Counted from the stretch's first letter, positions 15,240-24,157 are shown. The stretch is DNA of 25,223 bases from Deltaproteobacteria bacterium (GCA_007128675.1 SKWY01000501.1:1-25223), one strand, 5' to 3'. Numbers and translations are program-made. The notes: generated by a model not told the origin, from the sequence alone.

Positions 15240-17036
15240 ATGCAGTCTCGCATCAGGAACTTCGCCATCGTGGCGCACATCGATCATGGCAAGTCCACAT
15301 TGGCCGATCGTCTACTCGAGTTGACGGGAACCGTGACGGGAAGAGAGCGTCAGGACCAATTTCTGGATCAAATGGATCTAGAACGGGAACGTGGAATTAC
15401 CATCAAGGCGAATGCCGTGCGAATGACCCATAAGGCTGCTGATGGAGAGGAGTACCTGCTCAATCTAATCGACACTCCTGGACACGTGGACTTCGCTTAT
15501 GAGGTGTCCCGTTCCCTGGCTGCATGCGAAGGAGCGCTCCTGGTCGTCGATGCGAGCCAGGGAGTCGAGGCGCAGACCCTGGCCAACGCTTATCTAGCGG
15601 CCGACGCGAATCTCGAGCTAGTTCCCGTCATCAACAAGATTGATTTGCCTGCCGCCGATGTGGATATGGCTCGGCGCGAGATCGAGGAGGTAGTCGGCCT
15701 CGATGCCTCCAAGGCCCCTGCCGTGTCCGCGAAGTCCGGGGCGAATGTCGAAGAGGTCCTCGATGCAATAGTAAAGCAGCTTCCAGCCCCCGTGGGCGAT
15801 CGCGATGCCCCCTTGAGAGCTCTGATCTTCGATTCCTGGTTCGATAGCTACCGTGGAGTCGTATGCCTTGTGCGCGTTTTCGACGGAGAGCTCAAAAAGG
15901 GTGATGCCATTAGACTATGGGCGACGAAGAAGACGTACGAGGTTCAGGATATTGGCTGGCAATCACCACATTTCAAGCAGGCTGGGAGCTTGTCGGCCGG
16001 TGAGGTGGGCCTCCTCATCGCCGGCATCAAGGAGGTGGCCGACGCCAAGGTCGGGGATACAATCACCCATGAGGCCCGGCCTTGCGAAGCGCCCTATCCG
16101 GGATTCCGCGAGCCACAGCCCATGGTTTTTTCAGGAATATACCCCGTCGACTCGGCGGCGTACGTCGATCTGCGAGAGGCTCTAGAGAAGCTGGCCTTGA
16201 ATGATTCCAGCTTCGTGTACGAGCCCGAGGTTTCTCAGGCCCTCGGCTTCGGCTTCAGATGTGGGTTTCTTGGTCTCTTGCACATGGAGATCGTTCAAGA
16301 GCGGCTCGAGCGAGAGTTTGGGCTCGACCTCATAACGACCGCCCCATCGGTGGTCTACCGAGTCAACAGGAGCGATGGGACGACGCTGGATATCGACAAT
16401 CCGGCAAATCTTCCCCCCGTCCAAGAAATCGACTCGATAGAGGAGCCCTACATCGACGCTCATGTACACGTTCCTCAGGAGTATGTCGGTGCCATTATCA
16501 AGCTTTGCGAGGACCGTAGAGGCATGCAGCTGGGCATCTCGTATCCAAGCGTGCGCCATGTTCAGGTGGACTACCGACTTCCTCTATCCGAGGTCGTCCT
16601 GGACTTCTACGACAAGCTCAAGAGCGTTAGTCGAGGCTATGCCTCGCTGGACTACGAACCGTCCGGCTATCAGATAGGCAGCCTGATTCGCCTCGACCTG
16701 CTCGTAAACGGGGAGCCCGTCGACGCTCTCTCACTCATCGTCCACAAGGATAGGGCCTTTCAACGCGGTCGTGATCTCTGTGTGCGCATGAAGGAAGTAA
16801 TCCCGAGACAGATGTATGAGGTCATAATTCAAGCGGCCATAGGCACCAGGGTAATTGCACGGACTACGGTAAAGGCCTTCCGAAAGAACGTCACAGCCAA
16901 GTGCTACGGTGGCGACATCAGCCGCAAGAGGAAACTCATCGAGAGGCAGAAGGAAGGCAAGCGTCGAATGAAGCAGGTTGGAAACGTGGAGATACCGCAG
17001 GAAGCCTTCCTGGCGGTGCTCAAAATAGGAGACTGA
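15240..17036 (+). CDS. lepA: Elongation factor 4 (LepA), ribosome-associated GTPase
   Basis: A protein of 598 residues, the usual LepA length. The GTPase motifs are all present: G1 AHIDHGKST (12-20), G2 RGITI (51-55), G3 DTPGH (78-82), G4 NKID (132-135) and G5 SAKSG. The LepA-specific C-terminal part is intact (YGGDISRKRKLIERQKEGKR near 560-580). The protein binds ribosomes and is thought to back-translocate stalled or mis-translocated complexes or to assist initiation and assembly. It is cytoplasmic and partly membrane-associated. The start at 15240 has only a poor ribosome-binding site (AGGA 15 bases upstream). It follows the terminator at 15168-15187 and is the first gene of a plus-strand series that continues into the pyr genes. 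The usual partner lepB is not next to it. Confidence 0.98.
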   Translation: MQSRIRNFAIVAHIDHGKSTLADRLLELTGTVTGRERQDQFLDQMDLERERGITIKANAVRMTHKAADGEEYLLNLIDTPGHVDFAYEVSRSLAACEGALLVVDASQGVEAQTLANAYLAADANLELVPVINKIDLPAADVDMARREIEEVVGLDASKAPAVSAKSGANVEEVLDAIVKQLPAPVGDRDAPLRALIFDSWFDSYRGVVCLVRVFDGELKKGDAIRLWATKKTYEVQDIGWQSPHFKQAGSLSAGEVGLLIAGIKEVADAKVGDTITHEARPCEAPYPGFREPQPMVFSGIYPVDSAAYVDLREALEKLALNDSSFVYEPEVSQALGFGFRCGFLGLLHMEIVQERLEREFGLDLITTAPSVVYRVNRSDGTTLDIDNPANLPPVQEIDSIEEPYIDAHVHVPQEYVGAIIKLCEDRRGMQLGISYPSVRHVQVDYRLPLSEVVLDFYDKLKSVSRGYASLDYEPSGYQIGSLIRLDLLVNGEPVDALSLIVHKDRAFQRGRDLCVRMKEVIPRQMYEVIIQAAIGTRVIARTTVKAFRKNVTAKCYGGDISRKRKLIERQKEGKRRMKQVGNVEIPQEAFLAVLKIGD

Positions 17037-17124
17037 TGCGGGCCGCCACTCTTGATTCGAGTGAACACCATAGGGTTACGACTGACTTGCCAGACCGCAC
17101 GAAAAGAATATAGGAGCAAATCCA

Positions 17125-17586
17125 ATGAATTGCCCAAGAAACGAACGTTCGCGATTCTCGATTGGACGCCGGATTGGCCAGGACGGAAAGGTGAACTTCC
17201 TCACTCTGCTGCTGATAGCGGGAGTCCTCGCCGCTGGCTATGCCGGCTATGTCTACGTGCCCTTGTATCTTCAGAACATGGATGTGAATCATCGCTGTCA
17301 GGAAGCCTTGAACTCCACCTGGCGACACTTTAGCGCTCAACGCACGAAGGACGATGTGCTTCGAAGGATCCATGCGATCGATACCATCGAGAAGGAGATA
17401 GGCGGTGACGTTCGTACGCTGCCGGCAATTGATCCGGGGGACAATATCGATGTCCGAATCGACCAAAGCGTGAGCCCGCGAGTTCTTTCGATCGATATGT
17501 CATATGAACGCGAGGTGATCCTCCCGCTCCTTGGGAGCCCTCACTCCTTCTTCTTCTCCGTGTACTGCGAGCGCGATATGGAGTAG
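17125..17586 (+). CDS. Single-pass membrane protein of unknown function
   Basis: A protein of 153 residues. The ATG at 17125 has AGGAG 8 bases upstream. A basic N-terminus (NCPRNERSRFSIGRRIGQDGK) precedes one hydrophobic helix at about 24-46 (VNFLTLLLIAGVLAAGYAGY), and about 105 residues follow outside. The short basic leader, helix near the N-terminus and mixed alpha/beta remainder recall pilin-like or pseudopilin-like membrane proteins, but the cleavage-site Gly-Phe-Thr-x-x-Glu signature is missing. I recognise no defined family. The gene lies 88 bases after lepA and 8 bases before pyrR, so it is probably part of the pyr transcript. Function unknown. Confidence 0.72.
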   Translation: MNCPRNERSRFSIGRRIGQDGKVNFLTLLLIAGVLAAGYAGYVYVPLYLQNMDVNHRCQEALNSTWRHFSAQRTKDDVLRRIHAIDTIEKEIGGDVRTLPAIDPGDNIDVRIDQSVSPRVLSIDMSYEREVILPLLGSPHSFFFSVYCERDME

Positions 17587-17594
17587 CCCGTTTC

Positions 17595-18155
17595 ATGCGT
17601 CACGATGAGCTAGTCGAGCGCCGTCGTCTCCTGGAGGAAGAGGAGATCCACGCGAGAATCGACCAGATGGCAGCCGGCATCGCAAAGCGCTGTCCCGATC
17701 CCGAGGCGCTGGTGCTCGTCGGCATTCGCACCGGCGGGGTGCCCCTTGCCGAGCGCCTGCAAAGGAGGCTCGCATCGAGGCTCGACGTGCATCCCCCGAT
17801 CGGCATTCTGGACATAACCTTGTATCGCGATGATTTTTTTCGCGGTTTGGAGCAGCCACAGGTGGGACCCACGAACATAGGCTTTCCGCTCGGCGATAGG
17901 TTCGTGGTTCTAGTCGACGACGTGCTCTTCACGGGGCGTACCGTGAGGGCGGCCATAGACGCCCTGATGGATTTCGGTCGTCCACGCCGTGTTCTCTTGG
18001 CCGTCCTCGTCGACCGTGGTGGAAGAGAGTTGCCAATTGCGGCGGATGTCGTGGGGCAGCGGGTGGAGGCCTCGAACGACGAGACCGTGGAGGTCCGGCT
18101 GGTGGAGACCGCTGAAGAAGATGCAGTCGTCGTAATGGGAGAGAGAGCACGCTAG
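17595..18155 (+). CDS. pyrR: PyrR, pyrimidine operon regulator / uracil phosphoribosyltransferase
   Basis: A protein of 186 residues, near the usual 180. The PRPP-binding loop VVLVDDVLFTGRT (104-116) is exactly of the PyrR type, and LVGIRTGGVPLAERL (41-55) and LDITLYRDD (72-80) are the other conserved family segments. In Gram-positive bacteria PyrR binds pyr mRNA with UMP/UTP and causes transcription attenuation; many PyrR proteins also make UMP from uracil and PRPP. I found no convincing PyrR-binding stem-loop upstream of pyrR or pyrB, so the regulatory mode here is open. The start at 17595 lies 8 bases after the membrane-protein stop. pyrB follows after 57 bases. Confidence 0.95.
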   Translation: MRHDELVERRRLLEEEEIHARIDQMAAGIAKRCPDPEALVLVGIRTGGVPLAERLQRRLASRLDVHPPIGILDITLYRDDFFRGLEQPQVGPTNIGFPLGDRFVVLVDDVLFTGRTVRAAIDALMDFGRPRRVLLAVLVDRGGRELPIAADVVGQRVEASNDETVEVRLVETAEEDAVVVMGERAR

Positions 18156-18212
18156 AACCCCTGACGCAGGCCAGATTGATCGGTGGGCGTTCAGATTCCT
18201 GGAGTTTTGACG

Positions 18213-19241
18213 GTGGTACGTAGCAAAAGCAGACGAAAGCTGGCATCACAAGACAGAAGAGGGGGCTCTGAGCCGCCCGGTGATGACCTGTCCAAGCTAG
18301 GGGATCCACGTCATTTGCTTGGCTTGGATGGAATGAGAAGGGCAGAGATCGAAGAGATTCTCGATAGCGCTTTCGCCTTCAAGGAAGTCTTGGACCGTCC
18401 AATCAAGAAGGTGCCCACGCTTCGTGGAAAGATGGTGATCAACCTCTTTTTCGAGCCCTCTACTAGGACCAGAACCTCTTTCGAGATAGCCGGCAAGCTG
18501 CTGTCGGCGGATGTGATCAACTTCTCCGCGTCGGCGAGCGCCCTCGAGAAAGGTGAGACTCTTCTGGATACGGCCCTGAACCTCCAGGCAATGCGTCCCG
18601 ACGTGCTTGTGGTCAGAAGCGCCTCGTCGGGTGTTCCTCATATGCTCGCAAGGCGTCTCGAGTGTGCCATCGTCAGTGCCGGCGATGGATGGCATGAGCA
18701 TCCGACCCAGGCACTGCTCGATGCAATGAGCCTCAGGGAGCGTTGGGGCAGCCTGGATGGGAGAACGGTTGCGATTGTGGGAGATATCGCAAGGAGTCGT
18801 GTCGCCGGCTCCAATATCCGTTGCCTAACCTCTCTTGGAGCTCGTGTGCGCGTTTGCGGGCCGAGAACCATGATTCCAAGAAACGTCGAGAGTCTTGGGA
18901 AGGTTACTATTCATCATCGAATAGCCGAAGCTCTCGAGGCCGCAGATGCGGTAATGATGCTTCGCATCCAGAAGGAACGCTCCTCCGAGCCCATCTATCC
19001 TTCCGACAGGGAGTACAGCCGTCTATTCGGACTCAATACGATGAACGTGGAACTGCTGGAGAAGGATGCGCTCATCCTTCATCCGGGCCCCATGAACCGA
19101 GGCATCGAGATAGAACCGGCCGTCGCCGATGGCCCCCGCAGTATAATCCTCGACCAGGTCGAAAATGGGGTGGCCCTGCGAATGGCGGTTCTATGTCGCG
19201 CGGCCCGGTCCGTTGGTGCTTCCCTGGAGGCGCCGGCATGA
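18213..19241 (+). CDS. pyrB: Aspartate carbamoyltransferase catalytic chain
   Basis: A protein of 342 residues from GTG 18213, which has GGAG 8 bases upstream; an earlier GTG (18183) has none. It condenses carbamoyl phosphate with aspartate, the committed step of pyrimidine synthesis. The carbamoyl-phosphate site FFEPSTRTRTSFE (79-91), K113 (ALEKGET) and the HEHPTQALLD loop (161-170) are intact. The GPMNRGIEI segment near the end binds aspartate. Residues 1-32 are a polar, basic extension before the usual start of the fold (LLGLDGM), about 30 residues longer than the E. coli chain. No pyrI gene is adjacent. Together with type I PyrC this points to a PyrB-PyrC complex (class A type) rather than a PyrB-PyrI holoenzyme; that is an inference. 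Confidence 0.97.
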   Translation: MVRSKSRRKLASQDRRGGSEPPGDDLSKLGDPRHLLGLDGMRRAEIEEILDSAFAFKEVLDRPIKKVPTLRGKMVINLFFEPSTRTRTSFEIAGKLLSADVINFSASASALEKGETLLDTALNLQAMRPDVLVVRSASSGVPHMLARRLECAIVSAGDGWHEHPTQALLDAMSLRERWGSLDGRTVAIVGDIARSRVAGSNIRCLTSLGARVRVCGPRTMIPRNVESLGKVTIHHRIAEALEAADAVMMLRIQKERSSEPIYPSDREYSRLFGLNTMNVELLEKDALILHPGPMNRGIEIEPAVADGPRSIILDQVENGVALRMAVLCRAARSVGASLEAPA

Positions 19242-19302
19242 CCTGTTTCGTATCGGGAGCGCAGTCCAGTAGGCGAGACCAAGAGAATAACGGAAGACAA
19301 AG

Positions 19303-20616
19303 ATGCAGCGAAGAATCATAGTGCGCGGCGCGCGCATCCTAGACCCGAGCCAGGATCTGGACGAGAAGCGCTGTCTCGTCATGGAGGGCGGTCGAATCGT
19401 CGCGCTTCCCAGGCGTCCCCCGCGGGCACGTACAGCGACCGAGGTCGACGCCCGTGGCCTTTGGTTGATGCCGGGCTTCGTGGACCTTCACGTGCACCTT
19501 CGCGAGCCGGGTCACGAGCACAAGGAAACGATAGAAACAGGCGCGCGGGCAGCCGTGGAAGGAGGCTTCACGACTATCGTCGCGATGCCCAATACCTCGC
19601 CCCCCAACGATTGCCGGGCGGTCACCGAGCTAGTTCTGGAAAGAGCGAGGAGGGCCAAGCTGGCCCGCGTGCTTCCCGCCGGTTCCATCACTCGTGGCCT
19701 CGAGGGCAAGGAGCTTTCGGATATGGGAGAGCTTCGAGATGCCGGCTGCGTACTCTTCACTGACGATGGTCGCCCGGTGATGGATTCGGGGCTGATGCGA
19801 CGGGCTCTAGAGTACTCATCGGGACTTGGTGCTTTGTTGATGTCGCATTCGGAGGACGTCTCGTTGTCCAAGAATGGCTCCATGCATGAGGGAGAAGTCT
19901 CGACCAGACTTGGACTTCGGGGCATACCGGCTACTGCCGAGGATGTGATGGTGATGAGAGACGTTGCTTTGGCCGAGGAGGTTGAAGCTCCACTTCACAT
20001 AGGCCATGTCTCGACGGCGAGATCGGTCCACACGATTCGAGAGGCTCGAAGGCGAGGGGCCTTGATCACATGTGAATGCACACCGCACCATTTCAGCCTC
20101 ACCGAAGAGGCATGCTCCAGCTATGATACGGCATGCAAGATGATGCCTCCCTTGCGGCCCGAGGCTGACCGGAGGGCAATCGTCGCCGGCATGCGAGATG
20201 GAACTATACAGGCAATCGCCACCGATCATGCTCCTCACAGCCTAGTCGAGAAGGATCTCGAGTTCGATCGGGCCGCGAACGGCGTGGTGGGGCTGGAGAC
20301 TGCATTCTCCCTGACATTCAAGCTAGTAGATGAAGGTGTGCTTCCTCTCTTTCGTGCCGTGGAGCTTCTGACCTCGGGTCCGGCCAAGGTGCTCGGGCTC
20401 GAGGCAGGGACCCTTCGCGAAGGCTCGCTTGCCGACATTGTTCTCGTGGATCCGACCGCGCACTGGACCGTAGACCCGAAGACTTTTTCGAGCAAAGGTC
20501 GTAACACTCCGTTTACAGGCTGGAGGTTGCCGGGGAGAATCCTCTCGACCTGGGTTTCCGGAAAAACCGTTTTCGATAGGAAAGAGAAGACCCGCTCAGC
20601 CAAGGGACGAGCATAG
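19303..20616 (+). CDS. pyrC: Dihydroorotase, type I
   Basis: A protein of 437 residues, typical of type I dihydroorotases. It closes carbamoyl aspartate to dihydroorotate. The metal and substrate residues are all present: H63 and H65 with R67 in DLHVHLREPG, D154 in LFTDDGRP, H182 in MSHSED, H235 in LHIGHVSTA, and D308 in ATDHAPH. It should therefore be catalytically active, unlike the inactive PyrC' subunits of some pseudomonads. D154 takes the place of the carboxylated lysine used in type II enzymes, as in Aquifex. The ATG at 19303 has a modest GGAAG upstream. The gene is 61 bases after pyrB, and the next gene begins 11 bases after its stop. Confidence 0.96.
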   Translation: MQRRIIVRGARILDPSQDLDEKRCLVMEGGRIVALPRRPPRARTATEVDARGLWLMPGFVDLHVHLREPGHEHKETIETGARAAVEGGFTTIVAMPNTSPPNDCRAVTELVLERARRAKLARVLPAGSITRGLEGKELSDMGELRDAGCVLFTDDGRPVMDSGLMRRALEYSSGLGALLMSHSEDVSLSKNGSMHEGEVSTRLGLRGIPATAEDVMVMRDVALAEEVEAPLHIGHVSTARSVHTIREARRRGALITCECTPHHFSLTEEACSSYDTACKMMPPLRPEADRRAIVAGMRDGTIQAIATDHAPHSLVEKDLEFDRAANGVVGLETAFSLTFKLVDEGVLPLFRAVELLTSGPAKVLGLEAGTLREGSLADIVLVDPTAHWTVDPKTFSSKGRNTPFTGWRLPGRILSTWVSGKTVFDRKEKTRSAKGRA

Positions 20617-20627
20617 GAGGAGCTGCC

Positions 20628-21287
20628 TTGTACGAAAGCTGCTTTGAGCATTTGGCGAGCTGGGGCACCAACCCGAGGTTCGAGGCCGAGCTTGCGGCGG
20701 CCAGAGAAGACTACTTCGATCGAACGGGCCCCGTTCACGAGGAGGATGCGGAGTTCGAGCAGCGTATGGCCGGATTCTCGGAGCACTACCTCTTGGATCG
20801 ACCTCTTGGTTTCGACTCGATTGGGCGCACTCCCGCTAGGCTCTTCCTCTTCGAGCACGGGAACGAATTGAGCGATGTCGAACAGAGAGGCTTTCGCGCC
20901 TTGTCTCATACCATTCACGGACTCTTCGAGGTCAGGAAGCTACGAAAAGAGCTGGTGGTAGTGCGCGATCTCTTCACTCTAGAAAAGCATCATGTGATGG
21001 AGCGCAGGCAGGTGGCAGGAATGAGCAAGGGCGACATTCTCGAAGCCAGGCTCGTCCCATGGGAGGAAGAGCTCCTCTTCGGGCGCTCCTTCGTCTTCCA
21101 CCCGCGCGGTGCACGTAAGCTCATTCTCAAGATGGTCGCCCAAATCAGAAAGAGCGAAAAGGTCAACGAGCCCGATGCTCGCCGCGCTGCTATCTGGGCC
21201 CTCGCCAAGGCGGCGCTGGTTCATTCGCGACAGCAACGCAACAATCGAGCTGTGCCTCGGGTCGATCTCATCTACGGCAATTTGTGA
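20628..21287 (+). CDS. Conserved-looking cytoplasmic protein of unknown function at the end of the pyr cluster
   Basis: A protein of 219 residues starting at TTG 20628. The start is supported by AGGAGG (20615-20620) with a 7-base spacer, which overlaps the pyrC stop. There is no signal peptide or membrane helix. The sequence is charged and mostly helical: a helix-rich region with HYLLDRPLGFDSIGRTPARL (about 53-72), a region of alternating strands (LFEVRKLRKELVVVRDLFTL, 98-117), LVPWEEELLFGRSFVFHP (142-159), and a basic helical C-terminus. The middle part resembles small beta-rich domains seen in uncharacterised deltaproteobacterial proteins, but I cannot name a family. Tight linkage to pyrC makes co-transcription nearly certain; a link to pyrimidine synthesis is unproven. 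It converges with the ATPase gene, with 42 bases between them. Confidence 0.8.
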   Translation: MYESCFEHLASWGTNPRFEAELAAAREDYFDRTGPVHEEDAEFEQRMAGFSEHYLLDRPLGFDSIGRTPARLFLFEHGNELSDVEQRGFRALSHTIHGLFEVRKLRKELVVVRDLFTLEKHHVMERRQVAGMSKGDILEARLVPWEEELLFGRSFVFHPRGARKLILKMVAQIRKSEKVNEPDARRAAIWALAKAALVHSRQQRNNRAVPRVDLIYGNL

Positions 21288-21329
21288 GGCCGTCAAGCTG
21301 CCGAAACGGACGTTGCTTCTCGATCTCGA

Positions 21330-22754
21330 TCATACTCGTGCGAGCGTATCGCTGGTCTCGCCAGGCTCACCGAATCGAACGAAGTAGTTGTGAGCGACGG
21401 CGTCGATGATCTCGTTGGAAAGAAATGGTTCGACTCCCTTGTAGGCACATAGATCCTCGACTTGCGAGAGTAGATCTCGAGGCTCACAAGCGTTGAAGGG
21501 GCGCCGGCTTCCCTCGTAGTGCTCGCGAATCAGATGCTCGACTACGCCCGGAACGTAGTCGATGCCTCTTTGATCGCACTCCATGCGAAAGATTGTTTCG
21601 TAACCGGATCTGTCCGGTTGCCTCATCGCCAGCTTGTAGCGAACGCGTCTCAAAAAAGCGTTGTCCACCAAGAGCGAGGGGTCGAGGTTGGTCGAGAAGA
21701 CAACGAAAACATCGAAGGGCACCTGTATCTTCTTGCCCGTATGGAGCGTAAGGAAGTCGATTTCGTTTTCGAGCGGCACAATCCAACGGTTCAACAAGTC
21801 TTTGGGGCTGACTCGCTGGCGGCCAAAGTCGTCGATGAGCAAGACCCCACAGCAGGCCTTCATCTGCAGCGGAGCCTCGTAGAAACGAACATCCGACGAA
21901 TAGGCCAGATCGAGCTCTTCGAGTGTCAGCTCTCCACCCACGAAGACCATGGGCCTTCGACATCGCACCCACCTTTCATCGGTCGGTTCCCCATCGATTT
22001 TGGATCTTTGATGCACGGACTCATCGAAGACCTTGATCACGAAATCGTCGACCAGGACGGAGTGGGGAACGAAGACATCTCCACCAAAGCAGCGGGTCAT
22101 GCGTTGGCAGATAGCTGTCTTCCCGTTCCCTGGAGGGCCATAGAGGAACAAGGATTTCCCGCTGTTCATCGCTGGGCCAATGGCGTCGAAGACCTCGTCG
22201 GTCAGCGTGAGATCGGATAGGTGGCTTTCGATATCCTCTCGGTGTAGGCCGCTACCCCTGATGGTCTGCGCGTTGGTCGCCTGCACCCAGTAATCGAAAG
22301 GTACTGGGGCGGGGCCAATGTAGCGGTCGCGTTCCCTGTAGTGACGACAAGTCTGGTGACCCGCGTCAGTGAGCGTGAAGATCATCGCGCTGCGTCCCAG
22401 GCCGGCTCCAGTCGCACCCTTGATATCGACCAGCTTCTGATAGTGCAGCCTATCCATGACGTCCTCTACGACGCTAGAGGACAGGCAAGTGCGTCGAATC
22501 AGATCGGCTCCTCGCATATCTCCACCCTGGAAGAGATGCTTCATCAGCAGGCTCTCCAGATAGGACCGCGAAAGCCCCGTAGCCTCGACGGAGCGGGGCG
22601 GCTCGGGCAGGAACGTTGGCTCATCGACTCGCCTTGGCCGCCGAACGGGCTGTGTCCGCCGTTTTTGCTCGTCTTCCGCTTGGGGCTGATCTTCGTGCTC
22701 TATCGGCTCCATTCCCACCAATGTGCTTGCCGTATCGATATCTCTGCTGCTCAC
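21330..22754 (-). CDS. Winged-helix AAA-type ATPase
   Basis: A protein of 474 residues from GTG 22754, with GGAGG 7 bases upstream. Residues 1-55 are a polar, charged lead. Residues 60-135 look like a winged-helix domain (YLESLLMKHLF, then a wing around GAGLGRSAMIFTLTDAG). Residues 185-470 form an AAA ATPase: Walker A GPPGNGKT (206-213), Walker B LLIDDFGRQ (305-313), a sensor-1 FSTNLDP (N356) and a putative arginine finger in AFLRRVRYKL. Segments such as VGGELTLEELDLAY and LLNRWIVPLENEIDFLTLHTG mark a conserved but uncharacterised AAA family seen in several phyla. The gene overlaps the upstream kinase gene by 4 bases (GTGA), so the two are translationally coupled. The role is unknown; it may be a remodelling ATPase controlled by the kinase. 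Confidence 0.88.
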   Translation of the reverse strand: MSSRDIDTASTLVGMEPIEHEDQPQAEDEQKRRTQPVRRPRRVDEPTFLPEPPRSVEATGLSRSYLESLLMKHLFQGGDMRGADLIRRTCLSSSVVEDVMDRLHYQKLVDIKGATGAGLGRSAMIFTLTDAGHQTCRHYRERDRYIGPAPVPFDYWVQATNAQTIRGSGLHREDIESHLSDLTLTDEVFDAIGPAMNSGKSLFLYGPPGNGKTAICQRMTRCFGGDVFVPHSVLVDDFVIKVFDESVHQRSKIDGEPTDERWVRCRRPMVFVGGELTLEELDLAYSSDVRFYEAPLQMKACCGVLLIDDFGRQRVSPKDLLNRWIVPLENEIDFLTLHTGKKIQVPFDVFVVFSTNLDPSLLVDNAFLRRVRYKLAMRQPDRSGYETIFRMECDQRGIDYVPGVVEHLIREHYEGSRRPFNACEPRDLLSQVEDLCAYKGVEPFLSNEIIDAVAHNYFVRFGEPGETSDTLARV

Positions 22755-24157
22755 CTTGAATCCTCCCGTAATCTGGCCAACGCCACGCTAATCTGCTTCG
22801 AAGCCAGTCTATCGCATAGACGCTGGAGTGTTGCGTCGACCTCGCCGGCCATCTCCCGCGAGCACCGAACCCTGACGATGCGCTCCTCTGTCTGATCTTT
22901 GGGGTCGTCCTGTGCCAGGGTTGTCTCCAAGAGGCATCGGATCTTCTTCCAGCCTTGAAGGCGGCGGGCCGGATCCTTCACGAGGGCTCCGTTTACGAAA
23001 TCTACTAGGCCCTTGGGAAGACCGGAAACGAGCGAGCCGATGTCTGGCGGAGGCGTTCGAACATGGGCCTTCAACATTCCCTGTATGCTCTCAGACTCAA
23101 AGGGCGGCCGACCACAGAGCATCTCGAAAGCCATGACCCCCAGGGCATAGACGTCGACTCGGCCGTCTCCTTCCTGCCCTCTTGCGATCTCCGGTGCGAG
23201 ATACTTAGGAGTTCCGTCAATGGTATTGTTCCGTGCCTCCGGATCCTCGCGAATTGCTCGGGCCAGCCCGAAATCCATCAGCTTCACCTTTCCGCTCGGA
23301 TCGATTACCGCGTTGGCTGGCTTGATGTCTCGGTGCGCCACGCCTCTCTGATGAGCGTAGGCGAGAGCGCTAGCTAGTTCCAGCAGGATTCGAGTGGTCT
23401 CTTCCGCGTCGAGTCGTCCCCTCTGGAGGAGGTGACGCTCGAGGTTGGTGCCTTCCACCGCCTCCATGATTATGAACAGCGTTCCATAGGCTTCCTCGGT
23501 ATCGTAGATCTCGACGATATTATCGTGCGAGAGAGTTGCCAGCATTCTAGCCTCGTCGAGAAAGCGATCACGAAAACCCGGCTGGTGTACCAAATCGTGT
23601 GCGAGCATCTTGATGGCCACGATTCGATTGAGGGCGGGGTGGATAGCTCTATAGACCTTTCCGTTGCTGCCTTCGCCTATGGTTCCCACTATCTTGTACT
23701 TGCCGACAGCCTCGATCCCCCCCTGTTCGCCGAGCCGTCTTCCGAGAATCTCTGCCAGGAAACGAGCGAGCTCTGGCTGGCTAGACAAGAGATGACTTAC
23801 AGCTGGTCGTGGCAGCACCAATGTTCGAAGTGGTCCGAGCGCGATCACATCGGCGGTTCTAGGGGCACCGGTCAAAAGAGCCATTTCGCCTATGAGGTCC
23901 TTTTCTCCCAGGTTTATCGTGAGCCGGGTTCGGCCGAGATCATCCATGATGGGAATGCTGACCTCGCCCTCGAGGATGATGTGCATGCAATCACCGTCAT
24001 CTCCCTTGCGCATCAAGAACTCTCCCGCATCGAAAGATCGAAGATGGGCAAGCCTCGCTACTCTCTTCAGCGCGGGAGCCTCCAGCCGATCGAAGCCCGG
24101 CACCGTGGACAAGAAGGAGGCAATATGCTCTTCACTACCTGGATTTGATTCATCCAT
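22751..24157 (-). CDS. Ser/Thr protein kinase with N-terminal cyclic-nucleotide-binding domain
   Basis: A protein of 468 residues from ATG 24157, preceded by GGGAAG; the frame is open to 24436, but that part is poor in protein character. Residues 12-140 form a CRP-type cyclic-nucleotide-binding domain with the phosphate-binding cassette GEMALLTGAPRTADV (90-104), including R100. Residues 154-415 form a Hanks-type kinase with GEGSNGKVYRA (161-171), catalytic K183, HRDIKPAN (275-282), DFG (295-297) and APE (321-323), so it should be active. There is no membrane helix; it is a cytoplasmic kinase. Ligand-controlled activity (cAMP or cGMP) is an inference from domain order. The stop codon overlaps the GTG of the AAA ATPase gene, which makes that ATPase a candidate substrate. 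Confidence 0.93.
   Translation of the reverse strand: MDESNPGSEEHIASFLSTVPGFDRLEAPALKRVARLAHLRSFDAGEFLMRKGDDGDCMHIILEGEVSIPIMDDLGRTRLTINLGEKDLIGEMALLTGAPRTADVIALGPLRTLVLPRPAVSHLLSSQPELARFLAEILGRRLGEQGGIEAVGKYKIVGTIGEGSNGKVYRAIHPALNRIVAIKMLAHDLVHQPGFRDRFLDEARMLATLSHDNIVEIYDTEEAYGTLFIIMEAVEGTNLERHLLQRGRLDAEETTRILLELASALAYAHQRGVAHRDIKPANAVIDPSGKVKLMDFGLARAIREDPEARNNTIDGTPKYLAPEIARGQEGDGRVDVYALGVMAFEMLCGRPPFESESIQGMLKAHVRTPPPDIGSLVSGLPKGLVDFVNGALVKDPARRLQGWKKIRCLLETTLAQDDPKDQTEERIVRVRCSREMAGEVDATLQRLCDRLASKQISVALARLREDSR

Noticed and set aside
17087..17114. Possible promoter before the membrane-protein gene (TTGCCA, 16 bases, TATAGG).
   Set aside because: The -10 would overlap the ribosome-binding site AGGAG, leaving almost no leader; probably chance.
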